From Pedobacter sp. SL55 (lineage in GTDB: Bacteria > Bacteroidota > Bacteroidia > Sphingobacteriales > Sphingobacteriaceae), in contig NZ_CP113059.1 of assembly GCF_026625705.1 (NCBI RefSeq), positions 1,984,001 to 2,048,000 of the forward strand: 64,000 bases of DNA, read 5' to 3'. Every line of letters begins with the position of its first letter. Within the stretch, counting starts at the first letter, position 1. The notes under the pieces were generated by a model. It was not told where the DNA came from. It saw only the letters and a list, made by a program, of their open reading frames with translations, and did no database searches. The position numbers and the translations under genes were made by a program. Below, one piece after another: positions 20,007 to 30,231 of the stretch.

Positions 20007-20398
20007 AATGTTAACGAATATACTAAAAACAGCGGCAAAGTCTAAGATTTTGGTGGTTCTTCAACTTATTAAAAGGTTCTAAATATTTCAAATAGATTTA
20101 TTTGTGCTTATTGTAGGGTAATTTATGCTAGCAAAATATTTAGTATATAACGTTTATGGTTGAAAAATAAAAATTGCGATACGATATTATCATTTAATAC
20201 TATAACATCTTATCTAGTTTTTCGACAAAATTGCTTTAAACTCTTTAATTGTATACTTTCAGTTGGTAAAACTATTAGTTGTATATGCTTGTTTTAAGGC
20301 TGCTAGGGTGTATTTTTAATATTTGATGTTTTTTTTCAATTGGTTATTAATCCTTTGCTAAACTTTCGCTGTCTTACCATCAAACTAAACCAAAAGAA
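20007..20398. other. 392-base A/T-rich divergent intergenic region
   Basis: Separates the minus-strand sigma gene from the plus-strand DUF1800 gene and so must carry both promoters. It is very A/T-rich with no coding pattern. I saw no clean TTTG/TAnnTTTG pair for either gene and no strong hairpin. Confidence 0.4.
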
Positions 20399-22387
20399 AT
20401 GAAAGGTAATATTCGTAATTTTTATGTCAGTGTAATCTTATTTTGCTTTGCCATACTTCTATCCTCATTTGTTAGAATGGCTAGCGTAGCTGATAAACTT
20501 GCTATGCCTTACAAAAAGGCTGGCTTAACTACAGGACAGGCAGCGGCACACTTATTAAGCAGGTTTACTTATGGGGCACAACCGGGCCAAGTAGAAGAAG
20601 TAGCCAAAATGGGTTTAGAAAAGTGGTTTAAAAAGCAATTAGAAGCTAATGCCGATGATGAGCAACTGAACCAAATGCTTGCTAAATATGATGCGATTGG
20701 TTTTTCAAATAGCCAAGTAGAAGATGAATTTCCGCAAGGGCCAAGGGTTAGGCGTTGGGCCGTGAGAGACGGTTATTTGCACAAAGATTCCCTTAATAGC
20801 GCCGATAACAAATATCAGAGAGAAATTCTTCAAACTTACATGAAAGATAAAGGGTATCGCCCTTTGCAAGAGCTATACCGCCAATTTTTTAACCAAAAAA
20901 TATTAAGAGCGGCTTACAGCGAAAATCAGTTTAGAGAAATGATGACCGATTTTTGGTTCAACCATTTTAACGTAGCATTGAATAAAACCCAATGTGCCAG
21001 TTTTGTACCAGCCTATGAGCGGGATGTAATTAGGCCTAATGTGTTTGGAGGGTTCGAGGATTTGCTATTGGCTACGGCAAAATCTCCAGCTATGCTAATG
21101 TACCTAGATAATTCATCTAGTTCTGGTGTAAACGTGCCAATGGAAGATCAAGACATGATGATTATGAGCGACATGGGCATGTCTGCGCAGCAAAAAGCAA
21201 AAAAGAACGAACGTGTAAAGAGGATAAAACAGCAAATCCAGAATAAGAAAAAGCAAGGCGGCCTAAACGAGAATTATGCCCGTGAGGTAATGGAACTACA
21301 CACCTTGGGCGTAGATGGGGGCTATACACAAAACGACGTTACACAAGCGGCCAGGGTTTTAACCGGCTGGACAGTGGCTCCGCTAGGAAAAGAGGGCTAC
21401 GGCGCAGCGAATAGAAATATCATAGAACGCTTAGGTGCTAGCGGCCTTAAAGACAAAGGTTTTGTATTAGATGGAGATTTCTTTTTCAATGCCAACAGAC
21501 ACGATAACGGAGAGAAAGTAGTGTTGGGTAAAAAATTTCCTGCTGGTGGAGGCTACGAAGAAGGAGTAGAATTATTGAAAATGTTAGCTCATCATCAGTC
21601 TACCGCTAAATTTATCTCAAAAAAATTAGCCGTACGTTTTGTTAACGATACGCCTCCGGCTTCTTTGATTGATAAGATGGCAAAAACGTTCACTTCGTCC
21701 AAAGGCGATATCAAAAGTGTACTCATTACTATGGTTAACTCGCCAGAGTTTTGGTCTGAACAAGCATTAAGAGAGAAAACGAAATCTCCTTTTGAATTGG
21801 CCATGAGTGCGGTGCGCAGCTTGAAAGCAGAAATTGATCAACCTTTTCAATTATACAGCTGGATAAACAGAATGGGGCAGCAGATGTATTATTACCAGGC
21901 ACCAACCGGTTTTCCAGACAATGGACAATACTGGATCAATACTGGGTCTTTATTAAATAGAATGAATTTTGGTTTGGCATTGGCATCGCAACGTATACCT
22001 GGTGTTAAACTCAATTTAGCGGCGTTAAATAGCAACAGAGAGCCCGAAAGTGTGGAAGCGGCATTGGTAACCTATAGTAAGTTAATTATGCCCGAGAGAG
22101 ATTTAGGAAAAACAGTTGCTAGATTAAAGCCAATGTTAAACGATCCTAATTTGCAGCAGAAGGTAGCCAAAGCTGCAGCGCAAAATAGCGCAAAAAAGGA
22201 TAGCAACAATACGGGTATGGAAATGCAGCGCATGAATGAAGTGCCATTGAAGGAAGAAAAAATGAAGTTTGGCAACGGCAAAAAGGCCAACGAAAATCCA
22301 ACAATAAAAACGCAGGCAGGTAACAATACCATGCTGGCGCAGGTAGTGGGTGTAATCATTGGTTCTCCAGAGTTTCAACGTAAATAA
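20399..22387 (+). CDS. DUF1800 domain-containing exported protein
   Basis: 662 residues. An N-terminal hydrophobic segment (FYVSVILFCFAILLSSFV) suggests export or anchoring. The DUF1800 hallmarks are AAHLLSRFTYGAQPGQVEEVAKMGLEKWF near residue 48, QFREMMTDFWFNHFNV, the stretch NENYAREVMELHTLGVDGGYTQNDV (about 290) and RVLTGWTV, and ISKKLAVRFVNDTPP. The role of the family is not established. It is almost always found next to a DUF1501 gene, as here with an eight-base gap, so the two products probably act together outside the cytoplasm. The C-terminal 60 residues are low-complexity and charged. Confidence 0.9.
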   Translation: MKGNIRNFYVSVILFCFAILLSSFVRMASVADKLAMPYKKAGLTTGQAAAHLLSRFTYGAQPGQVEEVAKMGLEKWFKKQLEANADDEQLNQMLAKYDAIGFSNSQVEDEFPQGPRVRRWAVRDGYLHKDSLNSADNKYQREILQTYMKDKGYRPLQELYRQFFNQKILRAAYSENQFREMMTDFWFNHFNVALNKTQCASFVPAYERDVIRPNVFGGFEDLLLATAKSPAMLMYLDNSSSSGVNVPMEDQDMMIMSDMGMSAQQKAKKNERVKRIKQQIQNKKKQGGLNENYAREVMELHTLGVDGGYTQNDVTQAARVLTGWTVAPLGKEGYGAANRNIIERLGASGLKDKGFVLDGDFFFNANRHDNGEKVVLGKKFPAGGGYEEGVELLKMLAHHQSTAKFISKKLAVRFVNDTPPASLIDKMAKTFTSSKGDIKSVLITMVNSPEFWSEQALREKTKSPFELAMSAVRSLKAEIDQPFQLYSWINRMGQQMYYYQAPTGFPDNGQYWINTGSLLNRMNFGLALASQRIPGVKLNLAALNSNREPESVEAALVTYSKLIMPERDLGKTVARLKPMLNDPNLQQKVAKAAAQNSAKKDSNNTGMEMQRMNEVPLKEEKMKFGNGKKANENPTIKTQAGNNTMLAQVVGVIIGSPEFQRK

Positions 22388-22395
22388 TTAACATT

Positions 22396-23667
22396 ATGGT
22401 TTCTAGAAGAGGGTTTTTAAAAGCAGGTGGTTTAGCCTTATTTGGTATTGGCCTTGGCGGTGTTCCTGGTTTTTTAGCAGACGCCGTTGCAGGTACAGTA
22501 AGGCCTGCATTATTTAAAAAGAAAAAAATATTGGTTTGCATTTTTCAACGTGGGGCAATGGATGGTCTAATGGCTGTCACTCCATTCACCGATGATTATT
22601 TGAAAGCTGCACGCCCATCGCTGTTTATGACTGCCGCAAAAGGAGCAGGCAATGAAAAGCCATTGATAGATTTGGACGGTAGGTTCGGCTTACATCCCGC
22701 TATGGCGGCTTTAGAGCCTATGTTTAGAGAAAAGCGATTAGGCATTGTTCATGGTATTGGCTCGCCAAACAATACTCGTTCTCACTTCGATGCACAAGAT
22801 TTCATGGAGTCGGGTACGCCATTTAAAAAAGGGACAACAAGTGGATGGTTAAACAGAGCCGTAGGCTTGTTGGGGCACGATGCTGCTACCCCTTTTCAGG
22901 GCGTAAGCTTAACGTCTTCTTTACCTAGATCATTTTATGGGGATAACCCTGCCGTAGCGATTAGAAACCTGGCAGATTTTAACATACAATTAAGAGGAAA
23001 CCAAGCTGGTGCAAAAGTGGCTTCTAAAAGTTTCGAAGACCTATATGATCAAACATCATCTGATTTGCTGAAAAATACAGGCAAGGAAAGTTTTGATGCC
23101 ATAAAAATGCTTCAGAAAACCGATGTTAGAAATTATAAGCCAGAAAATAATGTGGTTTATCCAACTACCGCATTAGGTAATTCGTTAAAGCAAATTGCGC
23201 AATTAATTAAAATGGATGTAGGTTTGGAGGTGGCATTTGCAGAGTCTGGGGGCTGGGATACACATTTTAACCAAGGTAAGGATACCGGGGTGTTTGCACG
23301 TAACGTAAACGATTTGAGTAATTGTATGATGGCTTTTTGGAACGATTTATCTAGATACCAAGGTGAGGTTACTGTAATGACCATGACCGAATTTGGACGT
23401 ACTGTGGCACAAAATGGTACCGGTGGTACAGATCATGGACGTGCTTCGTGTAACTTTATTTTAGGCAATGCGGTAAACGGTGGCTTGGTACATGGTGTGG
23501 TAAATCCATTAGCTAAAGATAATTTGGAAGATGGCAGAGATTTGGCCGTAACTACCGATTTTAGAAGTGTATTTAGCGAAGTTGCAGATGTGCATTTGGG
23601 CATCGAAAACGATAAGGTATTATTCCCAGATTTTGACGGAAAGAAAATTGGTGTAATGAGGGGATAA
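22396..23667 (+). CDS. DUF1501 domain-containing protein with Tat signal
   Basis: 423 residues. The N-terminus SRRGFLKAGGLALFGIGLGG is a clear twin-arginine export signal, so the protein is probably folded, perhaps with a cofactor, before crossing the membrane. The body matches DUF1501, a family related to the alkaline phosphatase/sulfatase fold (ILVCIFQRGAMDGL, GFHPAM-like RFGLHPAMAALEP, ESGGWDTHFNQG, MTMTEFGRTVAQNGTGGTDHG). The GGWDTH and EFGRT...GTDHG blocks carry likely metal ligands. It forms a two-gene operon with the preceding DUF1800 gene. Substrate unknown. Confidence 0.92.
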   Translation: MVSRRGFLKAGGLALFGIGLGGVPGFLADAVAGTVRPALFKKKKILVCIFQRGAMDGLMAVTPFTDDYLKAARPSLFMTAAKGAGNEKPLIDLDGRFGLHPAMAALEPMFREKRLGIVHGIGSPNNTRSHFDAQDFMESGTPFKKGTTSGWLNRAVGLLGHDAATPFQGVSLTSSLPRSFYGDNPAVAIRNLADFNIQLRGNQAGAKVASKSFEDLYDQTSSDLLKNTGKESFDAIKMLQKTDVRNYKPENNVVYPTTALGNSLKQIAQLIKMDVGLEVAFAESGGWDTHFNQGKDTGVFARNVNDLSNCMMAFWNDLSRYQGEVTVMTMTEFGRTVAQNGTGGTDHGRASCNFILGNAVNGGLVHGVVNPLAKDNLEDGRDLAVTTDFRSVFSEVADVHLGIENDKVLFPDFDGKKIGVMRG

Positions 23668-23822
23668 GTTTAGCAATGTTTTTTTTGAATTGGACCAAGG
23701 TGGCAGTAGCTATCTTGGTTTTTTTATGTGGAAATTTATCCTTTATATTTGCCCTCGCTGTAGGTGATAATTTTAATGTAACCTTAAGCTGCTGGATGTG
23801 TGATCATCTAATCGCTATACAA

Positions 23823-24832
23823 ATGGATCGTATTAATATCAAGAAACTGGCCGAAGCGCTCAACCTCTCAAAATCTACAGTTTCGAGAGCATTTAGGGAT
23901 AATAGCGACATAAAACCTGATACCAAGGAAAAAATTCTGGCCAAAGCCCGCGAACTTAATTACCAGCCTAACCATTATGCCAGTAATTTAAGGGAACAGA
24001 AAAGCCGTACAATTGCGATCATCGTTCCGGAATTGGCAAATAATTATTTTTCGCAGGCTATTCATGGCATAGAGCGTATTGCTCGGAAACACGATTATCA
24101 TATTTTGATTTATGTAACCGATGACGATTATCAAAAAGAGGTTGACTTCATTAGATTGTTGCACAATGGTAGGGCAGATGGAATTATTATGTCTGCTTCT
24201 GGTGAGGCAAATGACCACGACTATCTAAGTAACCTTGGGTCAAAAAGACTGCCATTAGTTTTTTTGATCGGATTTATGAAGATATAGAAGCGCCTCGTGT
24301 AATTACCAATGATTACGATAGTAGCTTTAAAGCTACCGAACACCTTATTCAACAAGGCTGCAAACGTATTGGGTATTTGGTGGTAAATAAAAACCTAAGT
24401 ATTGGTAAAACGCGAATGAGAGGTTATCAGGACGCACTGGAGAAATACAACATTCCTTTTAGCGAAAAGCTGGTAATAGATTGTAGTAACAGTTATGAAG
24501 AAAACGCCACAATTATAAAAGCTGCGCTTCAAGAATTAAAACCTGATGGCTTGTTTGCCTCGGTAGAGCGTTTAGCATTTGCTACTTATTATGCTTGCTT
24601 CGATTTGCAATTACGCATACCAGAAGACTTAAAAGTGATAGGTTTTTCTAGTTTAGAAATAGCTCCTTTGCTCAATCCATCATTAACAACTATGACACAG
24701 CCTGCAACCGAGATAGGTTCGCAAGCAGCACAATTACTGTTCAATATGCTGGAAGGAGAAGAAGCTGTAGCTACCATACAAGAGGTAGTACTAAAGTCAA
24801 AACTTTATACCCGAAAATCAACCGAAAAATAA
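23823..24832 (+). pseudogene. LacI-family transcriptional regulator of the starch locus, frameshifted at 24260-24266
   Basis: The start is set at MDRINIKKLAEALNLSKSTV because this is the canonical LacI beginning. The helix-turn-helix is at residues ~9-28, the hinge follows (YQPNHYASNLREQ) and then the periplasmic-binding-like core (TIAIIVPELANNYFSQAIHGIE). The frame breaks after LPLVF in a run of seven T. With eight, the text reads VFFDRIYEDIEAPRVITNDYD, a typical LacI strand, and continues to KLYTRKSTEK for 336 residues. Two perfect palindromes lie 80-150 bases downstream, ahead of susC, which fits control of this locus. The effector is probably maltose or a maltodextrin. A homopolymer error is the likely cause of the break. 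Confidence 0.9.
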
Positions 24833-24913
24833 GCCATAATTTACCTGCTTTTTTACCCCTGTTTTTCTAAAAATAAATCGACACTTAGTGTATTTTAAGA
24901 AGAATTTTGCTCT

Positions 24914-24937
24914 TTTTTCGGGAACGTTCCCGAAAAA
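24914..24937. promoter_or_regulatory. LacI-family operator palindrome 1
   Basis: A perfect 24-base palindrome with core TCGGGAACGTTCCCGA, flanked by TTTT on the left and AAAA on the right. The central CG and A/T-flanked half-sites fit LacI-family operators. It is not a terminator, because the 3' arm is followed by A rather than T on both strands. Confidence 0.75.
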
Positions 24938-24956
24938 GGCAATGATTTTTGCGTTC

Positions 24957-24982
24957 AATTATCGGGAACGTTCCCGATAATT
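24957..24982. promoter_or_regulatory. LacI-family operator palindrome 2
   Basis: A perfect 26-base palindrome sharing the 16-base core TCGGGAACGTTCCCGA with operator 1 but with different flanks (AATTA on the left, TAATT on the right). Centre-to-centre distance to operator 1 is 44 bases, about four helical turns, which would place two bound dimers on the same face of the DNA. Confidence 0.75.
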
Positions 24983-25260
24983 AGTGTATAAAATAACTTA
25001 GTGTTTTTAATACACTTTAATGAGTATTTTTTAAATTTTAAATTACTGTTAATTAGTATTTTAAATTTTTTAGTTGCTCTTTTTTATGAGTGTTTTTTTA
25101 TGATCTAAGTGTAAACCAAGCATCTAAATTTTTACTCTTTTTTCGACTTAAAAAATTATTTTGAAAATAATTTTGATTAATAATTTCTCCTTGTAAATTA
25201 GTGCTTCGTGTATTTTAATTGAAATTCTAACCAAATTTATTAATCAAATTAAGCCTAAGT

Positions 25261-28200
25261 ATGAAAATATTTTACTTGTTAAAACGGGGGCTTTTAATGT
25301 TACTTATGTTGGTAGCTTTAAAAGTTCAGGCGCAAACTGGGGTTATCTCAGGAAAGGTGCTCGATGAAACTGGCTTACCTTTGCCGGGTGCCTCTGTTTT
25401 TATTAAAGGAACTCAAAAAGCTTCGTCGACCGACAATAGTGGAGCTTTCCAAATTACCGGTGTAGCCAATGGAGATGTTTTGTTGGAAGTACGTTCTATC
25501 GGCTTCAAAACTTTAGAACGCCAAGTAAAGGTAAGCGGTAAAGCAGAGGTCACCATTACCTTACAGTCTGATAACCAAATGCTAGATGATGTAGTGATTG
25601 TGGGTTACGGTACGCAAACTAAGCGTCAGGTCACGGGAGCTATCTCAAAGGTTACTGGCGATAAGTTAACGGCGCTTCCAACCCCAAGTTTTGAAGCGAG
25701 TTTACAAGGGCAAGCACCAGGCGTTCAGGTAACACAGGGTAGTGGTTTGGCAGGTAGTGGCTCTGTAATTCGTATTAGAGGTATTGGCTCTATTAGTGCT
25801 GGTGGCGATCCACTTTATGTACTGGATGGTATTCCTATCACTTCCGATCCATTTATTTCAGGAAACCGAGGTGCAATGAACCAAAATCCGCTAGCAACAA
25901 TTAACCCTAATGATATTGAATCTATAGAAATCTTAAAAGACGCTGCTGCAGCTGGTATTTACGGTTCTAGGGGTGCCAATGGCGTAATCTTAATTACTAC
26001 CAAAAGAGGTAAAGCTGGTACAAAGCCAAGGGTTACGCTTTCCAGTAAGTTTGGTTTAAGCACTTATGCCAATAAGCCAACTTTTGCTACAGGCGAGGAG
26101 TGGTTGTCGCTACGTCAAGAAGCTTGGACTAACGATGGTAATACCGGCTTGGCACCACTGCCTGGTGGTTTAACCTGGGTGCAGGCTCGTCAAAATAATA
26201 CGGATTGGTGGGGCATTGTAACCGAGACTGGTAGGTCTAACGACCAGTCTATTTCGATAAGCCAGGGGTCGGAAAAAATAAACACTTATTTTTCTGCTAA
26301 TTATAGTGATAATAATAGCTTTCTAAAGGGTAACTCTTACGAGCGTTACGGTTTCAGGGCAAATGTAGATGTTAAACCAACCTCATATTTTACTACCAAT
26401 ATCAACATTGCTTATGATAACGGTACCAACAACCGTGTAAATGCAGCTTGGTCGGGCGGTTTGGGCGAGGCTATGTCTACAGCATTGCCAATTTTCCCAG
26501 TTTACAATGCAGACGGTTCTTTTTTCGCAAATGGAGCCAATCCGGCAAGAAATTTAGGACTGTTGGATTGGAAAACCATTAACGAGCGTTTGATTGCTGG
26601 CGTTACCTTTGAGCTAAAGCCGGTTAAAAATTTAAGTCTTAAAGCCATTGCAAATATGGATAACTTGGGCATTAAGGATAATGTGTTCACTCCTGCAGAA
26701 TTGCGGAATACCGCTAGAGGTTACGCAAGTTCTTATCCTGTAAAAGTTTATAATAGAACCGTTACTGGTACTGCAGCTTATGATTGGGCAGTAAACAAAG
26801 ACAGCAAGTTTACTTTCTTAGCTGGTGCAGAAACGCAATTTTCTGATAAAAGCTTGTATTTGAATGGTATTTTTGGCGATGCAGATGCAAGATTTGATGT
26901 TGACGGCGCTAGCTATAATGAAGCATTGAGACTAATTTCGGCATCGGGAGCCTCTAATTATTATGTAGGTGCTGAGAAGGATAATTTTTATTCGTTGTTT
27001 GGTCGTATCAACTATTCGTACAAGGATAAGTATTATTTGCAAGGGGTAATTCGTAGAGATGGTTCGTCTAAATTTGGCCCTAGCAATAAATATGGATACT
27101 TCCCTTCGGCTTCAGCTTCATGGTACATTAACCAAGAAGAATTCCTGAAAAATAGCAAAATCATCAGTAATTTAAAATTGAGAGCCAGTTATGGTTTAGT
27201 GGGGAGCTCAAGTTTTCTTGCTGGACAGTATTTTCAGCAATTTCAATTTTCTGGATCATATAATGGGCAACCAGTTTTATTTCCTGTGAATGTAGAAAAT
27301 CCTGGATTGAAATGGGAAGAAGGAAGAAATCTGGACCTTGGCATTGATTTTGGTTTATTTAACGGTCGCATTAGCGGAGAACTTTCTTATTATCGCAAAA
27401 ATACCAAAGATGCTTTATTAAACGGTGGGATATCTCCGTCTACAGGTTTCAATGCTGGTTGGAGAAACGTGGGCGAAATCTTAAACGAAGGCTATGAGCT
27501 ATCGTTGAATACCGTAAATGTAGAAACCAAAAGTTTTAAATGGGTAACTCGTTTAAATGCATCAAAAAACTTTAATGAAGTGTTGAGCTTGAGTGGCTTA
27601 AGTCCTGACGCTGTGGGCGGTGGTACAAATGATACGCGTATTGCTGTCGGTTACCCAATTGGCACGAACTTCTTAGTTAGATATAAGGGCGTTGATCCTA
27701 ATGATGGCTTGCCAATTTGGTTAGATAAAGACGGATTTGAAACTAAAACATTCTCTTTGGATAATCGCGTACCTGTAGGTAAAATATTACCAGACTATGT
27801 AGGAGGTTTAACGAATACGTTTACTTATAAAGGTTTCGAGTTAAACACCTTGTTCACTTTTGCTATTGGTGGTAACTTATACGATAGTTCAGCAAAACGC
27901 CAGTTAGGTGTGGTAACAGATTGGAACATTAGGGAAGATATTGCAGATCGTTGGAGACAGCCCGGCGATGTGGCTAGGTTTCCTCGCTTAACCATGAATG
28001 CTAGCAATTACCCTGGTTTATCAAGCGAATGGCAGTACAACTCTACCATGTTCCTATATGATGCTAGCTTCGTTCGCTTAAGAGAAATTACACTTTCTTA
28101 TAATGTGCCAGTAAAAGCCGTAAGTAAATTAAGATTGCAAAATTTAAGGTTATTTGCTACTGGTATGAATTTGTTAACATTCAGTAAGTATCCAGGGGGC

Positions 28201-28320
28201 GATCCTGAAATTGCCAGAGATTTCGAAAATCCACAAGATAGAAACATGAGCCCTAACGTAACTTACTTAACTACGCCACAGCAAAAATCTATCACTTTCG
28301 GTTTAACTACATCATTTTAA
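25261..28320 (+). CDS. susC: SusC-type TonB-linked outer membrane receptor, starch/maltodextrin locus
   Basis: 1019 residues, intact. The signal peptide ends KVQAQ. A carboxypeptidase-like domain follows (ISGKVLDETGLPLPGASVFIKG, residues ~28-110). The plug begins DVVIVGYGTQTKRQVTGAIS and has IRIRGIGSISAGGDPLYVLDGIP and AGIYGSRGANGVILITT. The C-terminal barrel carries RRDGSSKFGPSNKYG, ASASWYINQEEFL and LRASYGLVGSS, and ends FGLTTSF with the terminal phenylalanine typical of outer-membrane barrels. There is no STN domain, so control is not through a FecR pair but presumably through the LacI regulator and operators upstream. It imports oligosaccharides together with the SusD protein encoded 20 bases downstream. 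Glycosidases in the same operon point to maltodextrins. Confidence 0.95.
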   Translation: MKIFYLLKRGLLMLLMLVALKVQAQTGVISGKVLDETGLPLPGASVFIKGTQKASSTDNSGAFQITGVANGDVLLEVRSIGFKTLERQVKVSGKAEVTITLQSDNQMLDDVVIVGYGTQTKRQVTGAISKVTGDKLTALPTPSFEASLQGQAPGVQVTQGSGLAGSGSVIRIRGIGSISAGGDPLYVLDGIPITSDPFISGNRGAMNQNPLATINPNDIESIEILKDAAAAGIYGSRGANGVILITTKRGKAGTKPRVTLSSKFGLSTYANKPTFATGEEWLSLRQEAWTNDGNTGLAPLPGGLTWVQARQNNTDWWGIVTETGRSNDQSISISQGSEKINTYFSANYSDNNSFLKGNSYERYGFRANVDVKPTSYFTTNINIAYDNGTNNRVNAAWSGGLGEAMSTALPIFPVYNADGSFFANGANPARNLGLLDWKTINERLIAGVTFELKPVKNLSLKAIANMDNLGIKDNVFTPAELRNTARGYASSYPVKVYNRTVTGTAAYDWAVNKDSKFTFLAGAETQFSDKSLYLNGIFGDADARFDVDGASYNEALRLISASGASNYYVGAEKDNFYSLFGRINYSYKDKYYLQGVIRRDGSSKFGPSNKYGYFPSASASWYINQEEFLKNSKIISNLKLRASYGLVGSSSFLAGQYFQQFQFSGSYNGQPVLFPVNVENPGLKWEEGRNLDLGIDFGLFNGRISGELSYYRKNTKDALLNGGISPSTGFNAGWRNVGEILNEGYELSLNTVNVETKSFKWVTRLNASKNFNEVLSLSGLSPDAVGGGTNDTRIAVGYPIGTNFLVRYKGVDPNDGLPIWLDKDGFETKTFSLDNRVPVGKILPDYVGGLTNTFTYKGFELNTLFTFAIGGNLYDSSAKRQLGVVTDWNIREDIADRWRQPGDVARFPRLTMNASNYPGLSSEWQYNSTMFLYDASFVRLREITLSYNVPVKAVSKLRLQNLRLFATGMNLLTFSKYPGGDPEIARDFENPQDRNMSPNVTYLTTPQQKSITFGLTTSF

Positions 28321-28340
28321 CCAAAATAAACATCAAAGAA

Positions 28341-29715
28341 ATGAAAATTAAGTATAACAATATATGGAAATCATTCCTTGTGCTTTCTGTAGTTGCAGGT
28401 TTTGGTACTGGTTGTAAAAATTTTTTAGATGCACCTCCTGCTAATTCCATTGAAATTGGGGTTGCCCTTAAAGACGAGCAAGGCTTAGTTCAAGCAATGA
28501 ATGGAGCCTATCAAATTGTTGGAGGAACCAATATGTTTGGAGGCAAAATACAAGTGATGAACGAATTACTTGCCGACCAGTTAGATGGGGTACAATTAAG
28601 TGGAGATTTCGGTGAAATTTTTAATAGAAATACATCGGTGTTCGGCGCTTATAAAAATGATATGTATACCGATATCTATCAGGCCATTTATAGAGCTAAT
28701 ATTGTAATAGCAAACTTAGATAAGGCAGCTAGTTTAAAAGACAATCTAGAAGGACAGGCCAGGTTTGTACGTGCTATTGGACATTTCGAAGCCGTGAAAT
28801 TGTGGGCGCAACCCTTTGGATTTACCGCTAATAACGATCATTTAGGCGTGCCTTTGAGAGTAACCACAAATATTGCTTCGCAGCCTAGAGCTACAGTAAA
28901 GCAAGTTTACGATCAAATCATTGCAGATTTAAAAATCTCGGAAGTAAAACTACCTGATGAAAACAATGGTTATGCCACTAAGTGGGCTGCCAAAGCTTTG
29001 CTGGCAAAGGTTTATTTCCAAATGAATGATTTTCCAAATGCTTATAGATACGCTAATGAAGTCATCGTTTCTAATAAGTTTTTCTTAGATACTTATGCAT
29101 CTAGGTTCTCAGAAACAGGATCAAAGGAAAGTGTTTTCAAGATTATAAGTACAAGAGGCACCTATGAAGCTGGAGGCGAACTAAGAGGTCAATTTAGGTC
29201 AGATTTTAATTTGCCAACATTGCGTTTCAATACGGCATTTTGGAGCACCGTAAATACTACTAACGATGTTAGAAAAGCTTGGTTCGAAACGGTAAAATAT
29301 CCAGGATTTATCGCTATTAAAAAGTATAACAGCGATAGGTTTGAAATTCCGGTACTTTATTTAACCGATATGAAGTTAATTAGGGCAGAAGCTGCTGCAG
29401 AAACCAATAGCAATTTAACCGTGGCAGTGCAAGATATCAATGAAATTCTGGCTAGAGCTTATGGCGGTACCAAGTCTATACCGGTGGGTTCTTCAGCAAG
29501 CTTAATTAAAACCAATGCCAGGTTCGAGCGTAGCATTGAAATGGCTGGCGAAGGTAATCGCTTATCAGAAATTAAGCGTATTGGCGCAAAAGGAGAGAAT
29601 ATCGATAGACGTGGTGCGGTGTGGAATTGCAACGGCTTAGTACTTGCAATTTCCGCAAGGCGAAATGGCCGCTAGCGATATTTTCGTTCGTAATCCAGAA
29701 GGTGGTTGTAATTAA
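28341..29715 (+). pseudogene. susD: SusD-family starch-binding lipoprotein, frameshifted near 29646
   Basis: The lipoprotein signal ends GFGTGC, followed by KNFLDAPPANSIEIG. The TPR-like SusD body (ARFVRAIGHFEAVKLWAQPFG, KWAAKALLAKVYFQMNDFPNAY, LTDMKLIRAEAAAETN, RFERSIEMAGEGNRLSEIKRIG) is complete up to the last 23 residues. There a single extra base, probably the G at 29646, shifts the frame into an early TAG. Without it the protein ends VLQFPQGEMAASDIFVRNPEGGCN at 29715 and has 457 residues. The loss would affect only the tail, so even a real lesion might be tolerated, but an error is more likely. It captures maltodextrins at the cell surface for the adjoining SusC. Confidence 0.9.
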
Positions 29716-29726
29716 AAAATAACAAG

Positions 29727-30224
29727 ATGAAAACATTAAAATATCTCTCATTATTAGCTTGTATACTTTTTACTTTTGGTTGCAAGCCGGAAGACTTTGG
29801 TCCCATCACTTCTAAGGTAGAAGTAGTAAAACAAATGCAGGGAACTTGGGGCTTAACTAAAGTTACTCAGGTAGATCAGGATGCCGCTACAAAAGGCTTT
29901 CCCTATAAAGAATTGGATATTACCAATATTTATCCTTACAAAGATTTAACCATCGCTTTACAGGGCGATGCCAGCGGAAACCCAACAAATTTTGCCATCA
30001 CCAATGGTAATGCACCTAAAATTGCTGATTTAACTTCGGGTACTTGGACAGTAGACGATGCAACGGCACCAACCGCAATTACCCTTAAAAACGGCACGGT
30101 AACCAATATGTTAAAATTGGGTTCTTATGCCGGGTTAAGCAGCGGTAAGCTTTACTTAACCAGAAATAAATCTATTAATGGTAAAGTAATTATTTCTTAC
30201 AAATACGAGTTCACTAAAAAGTAA
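29727..30224 (+). CDS. Small PUL lipoprotein, possibly DUF5004-like
   Basis: 165 residues. The lipoprotein signal ends LFTFGC. The rest is beta-rich with VVKQMQGTWGLTKVTQVDQDA, GTWTVDDATAPTAITLKNG and a closing strand IISYKYEFTKK, a layout like the lipocalin-type DUF5004 proteins I recall from Bacteroidetes sugar loci. That assignment is from memory and uncertain. It lies 11 bases after the corrected susD end and 7 bases before the next secreted protein, inside the starch operon. It is probably an accessory surface protein; no binding residues can be claimed. Confidence 0.7.
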   Translation: MKTLKYLSLLACILFTFGCKPEDFGPITSKVEVVKQMQGTWGLTKVTQVDQDAATKGFPYKELDITNIYPYKDLTIALQGDASGNPTNFAITNGNAPKIADLTSGTWTVDDATAPTAITLKNGTVTNMLKLGSYAGLSSGKLYLTRNKSINGKVIISYKYEFTKK

Positions 30225-30231
30225 CGGCACG

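Larger units (their letters stand above)
24833..25260. other. 428-base regulatory region upstream of susC
   Basis: Very A/T-rich gap between the regulator gene and the susC operon. It holds two perfect palindromic operators (listed separately) and several short repeats of TTAGTGTAT or close variants (about 24885, 24981, 25001), one of which forms AGTGT...ACACT. About 280 bases separate the second operator from the susC start, so a long leader is possible. No small gene seen. Confidence 0.55.

Noticed and set aside
23676..23822. Upstream in-frame ATG as the LacI start
   Set aside because: It would add about 49 hydrophobic residues before the canonical LacI beginning MDRINIKKLAEAL, unlike any family member.
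24259..24267. Homopolymer frameshifts as phase variation
   Set aside because: The runs are short (3-8 bases), they occur in housekeeping accA and in unrelated genes, and some lesions are not in runs. Sequencing error explains all of them more simply.
24914..24982. Paired palindromes as terminators of the LacI gene
   Set aside because: Neither has a T-run after the 3' arm on either strand, and both share one sequence core, which fits operators.
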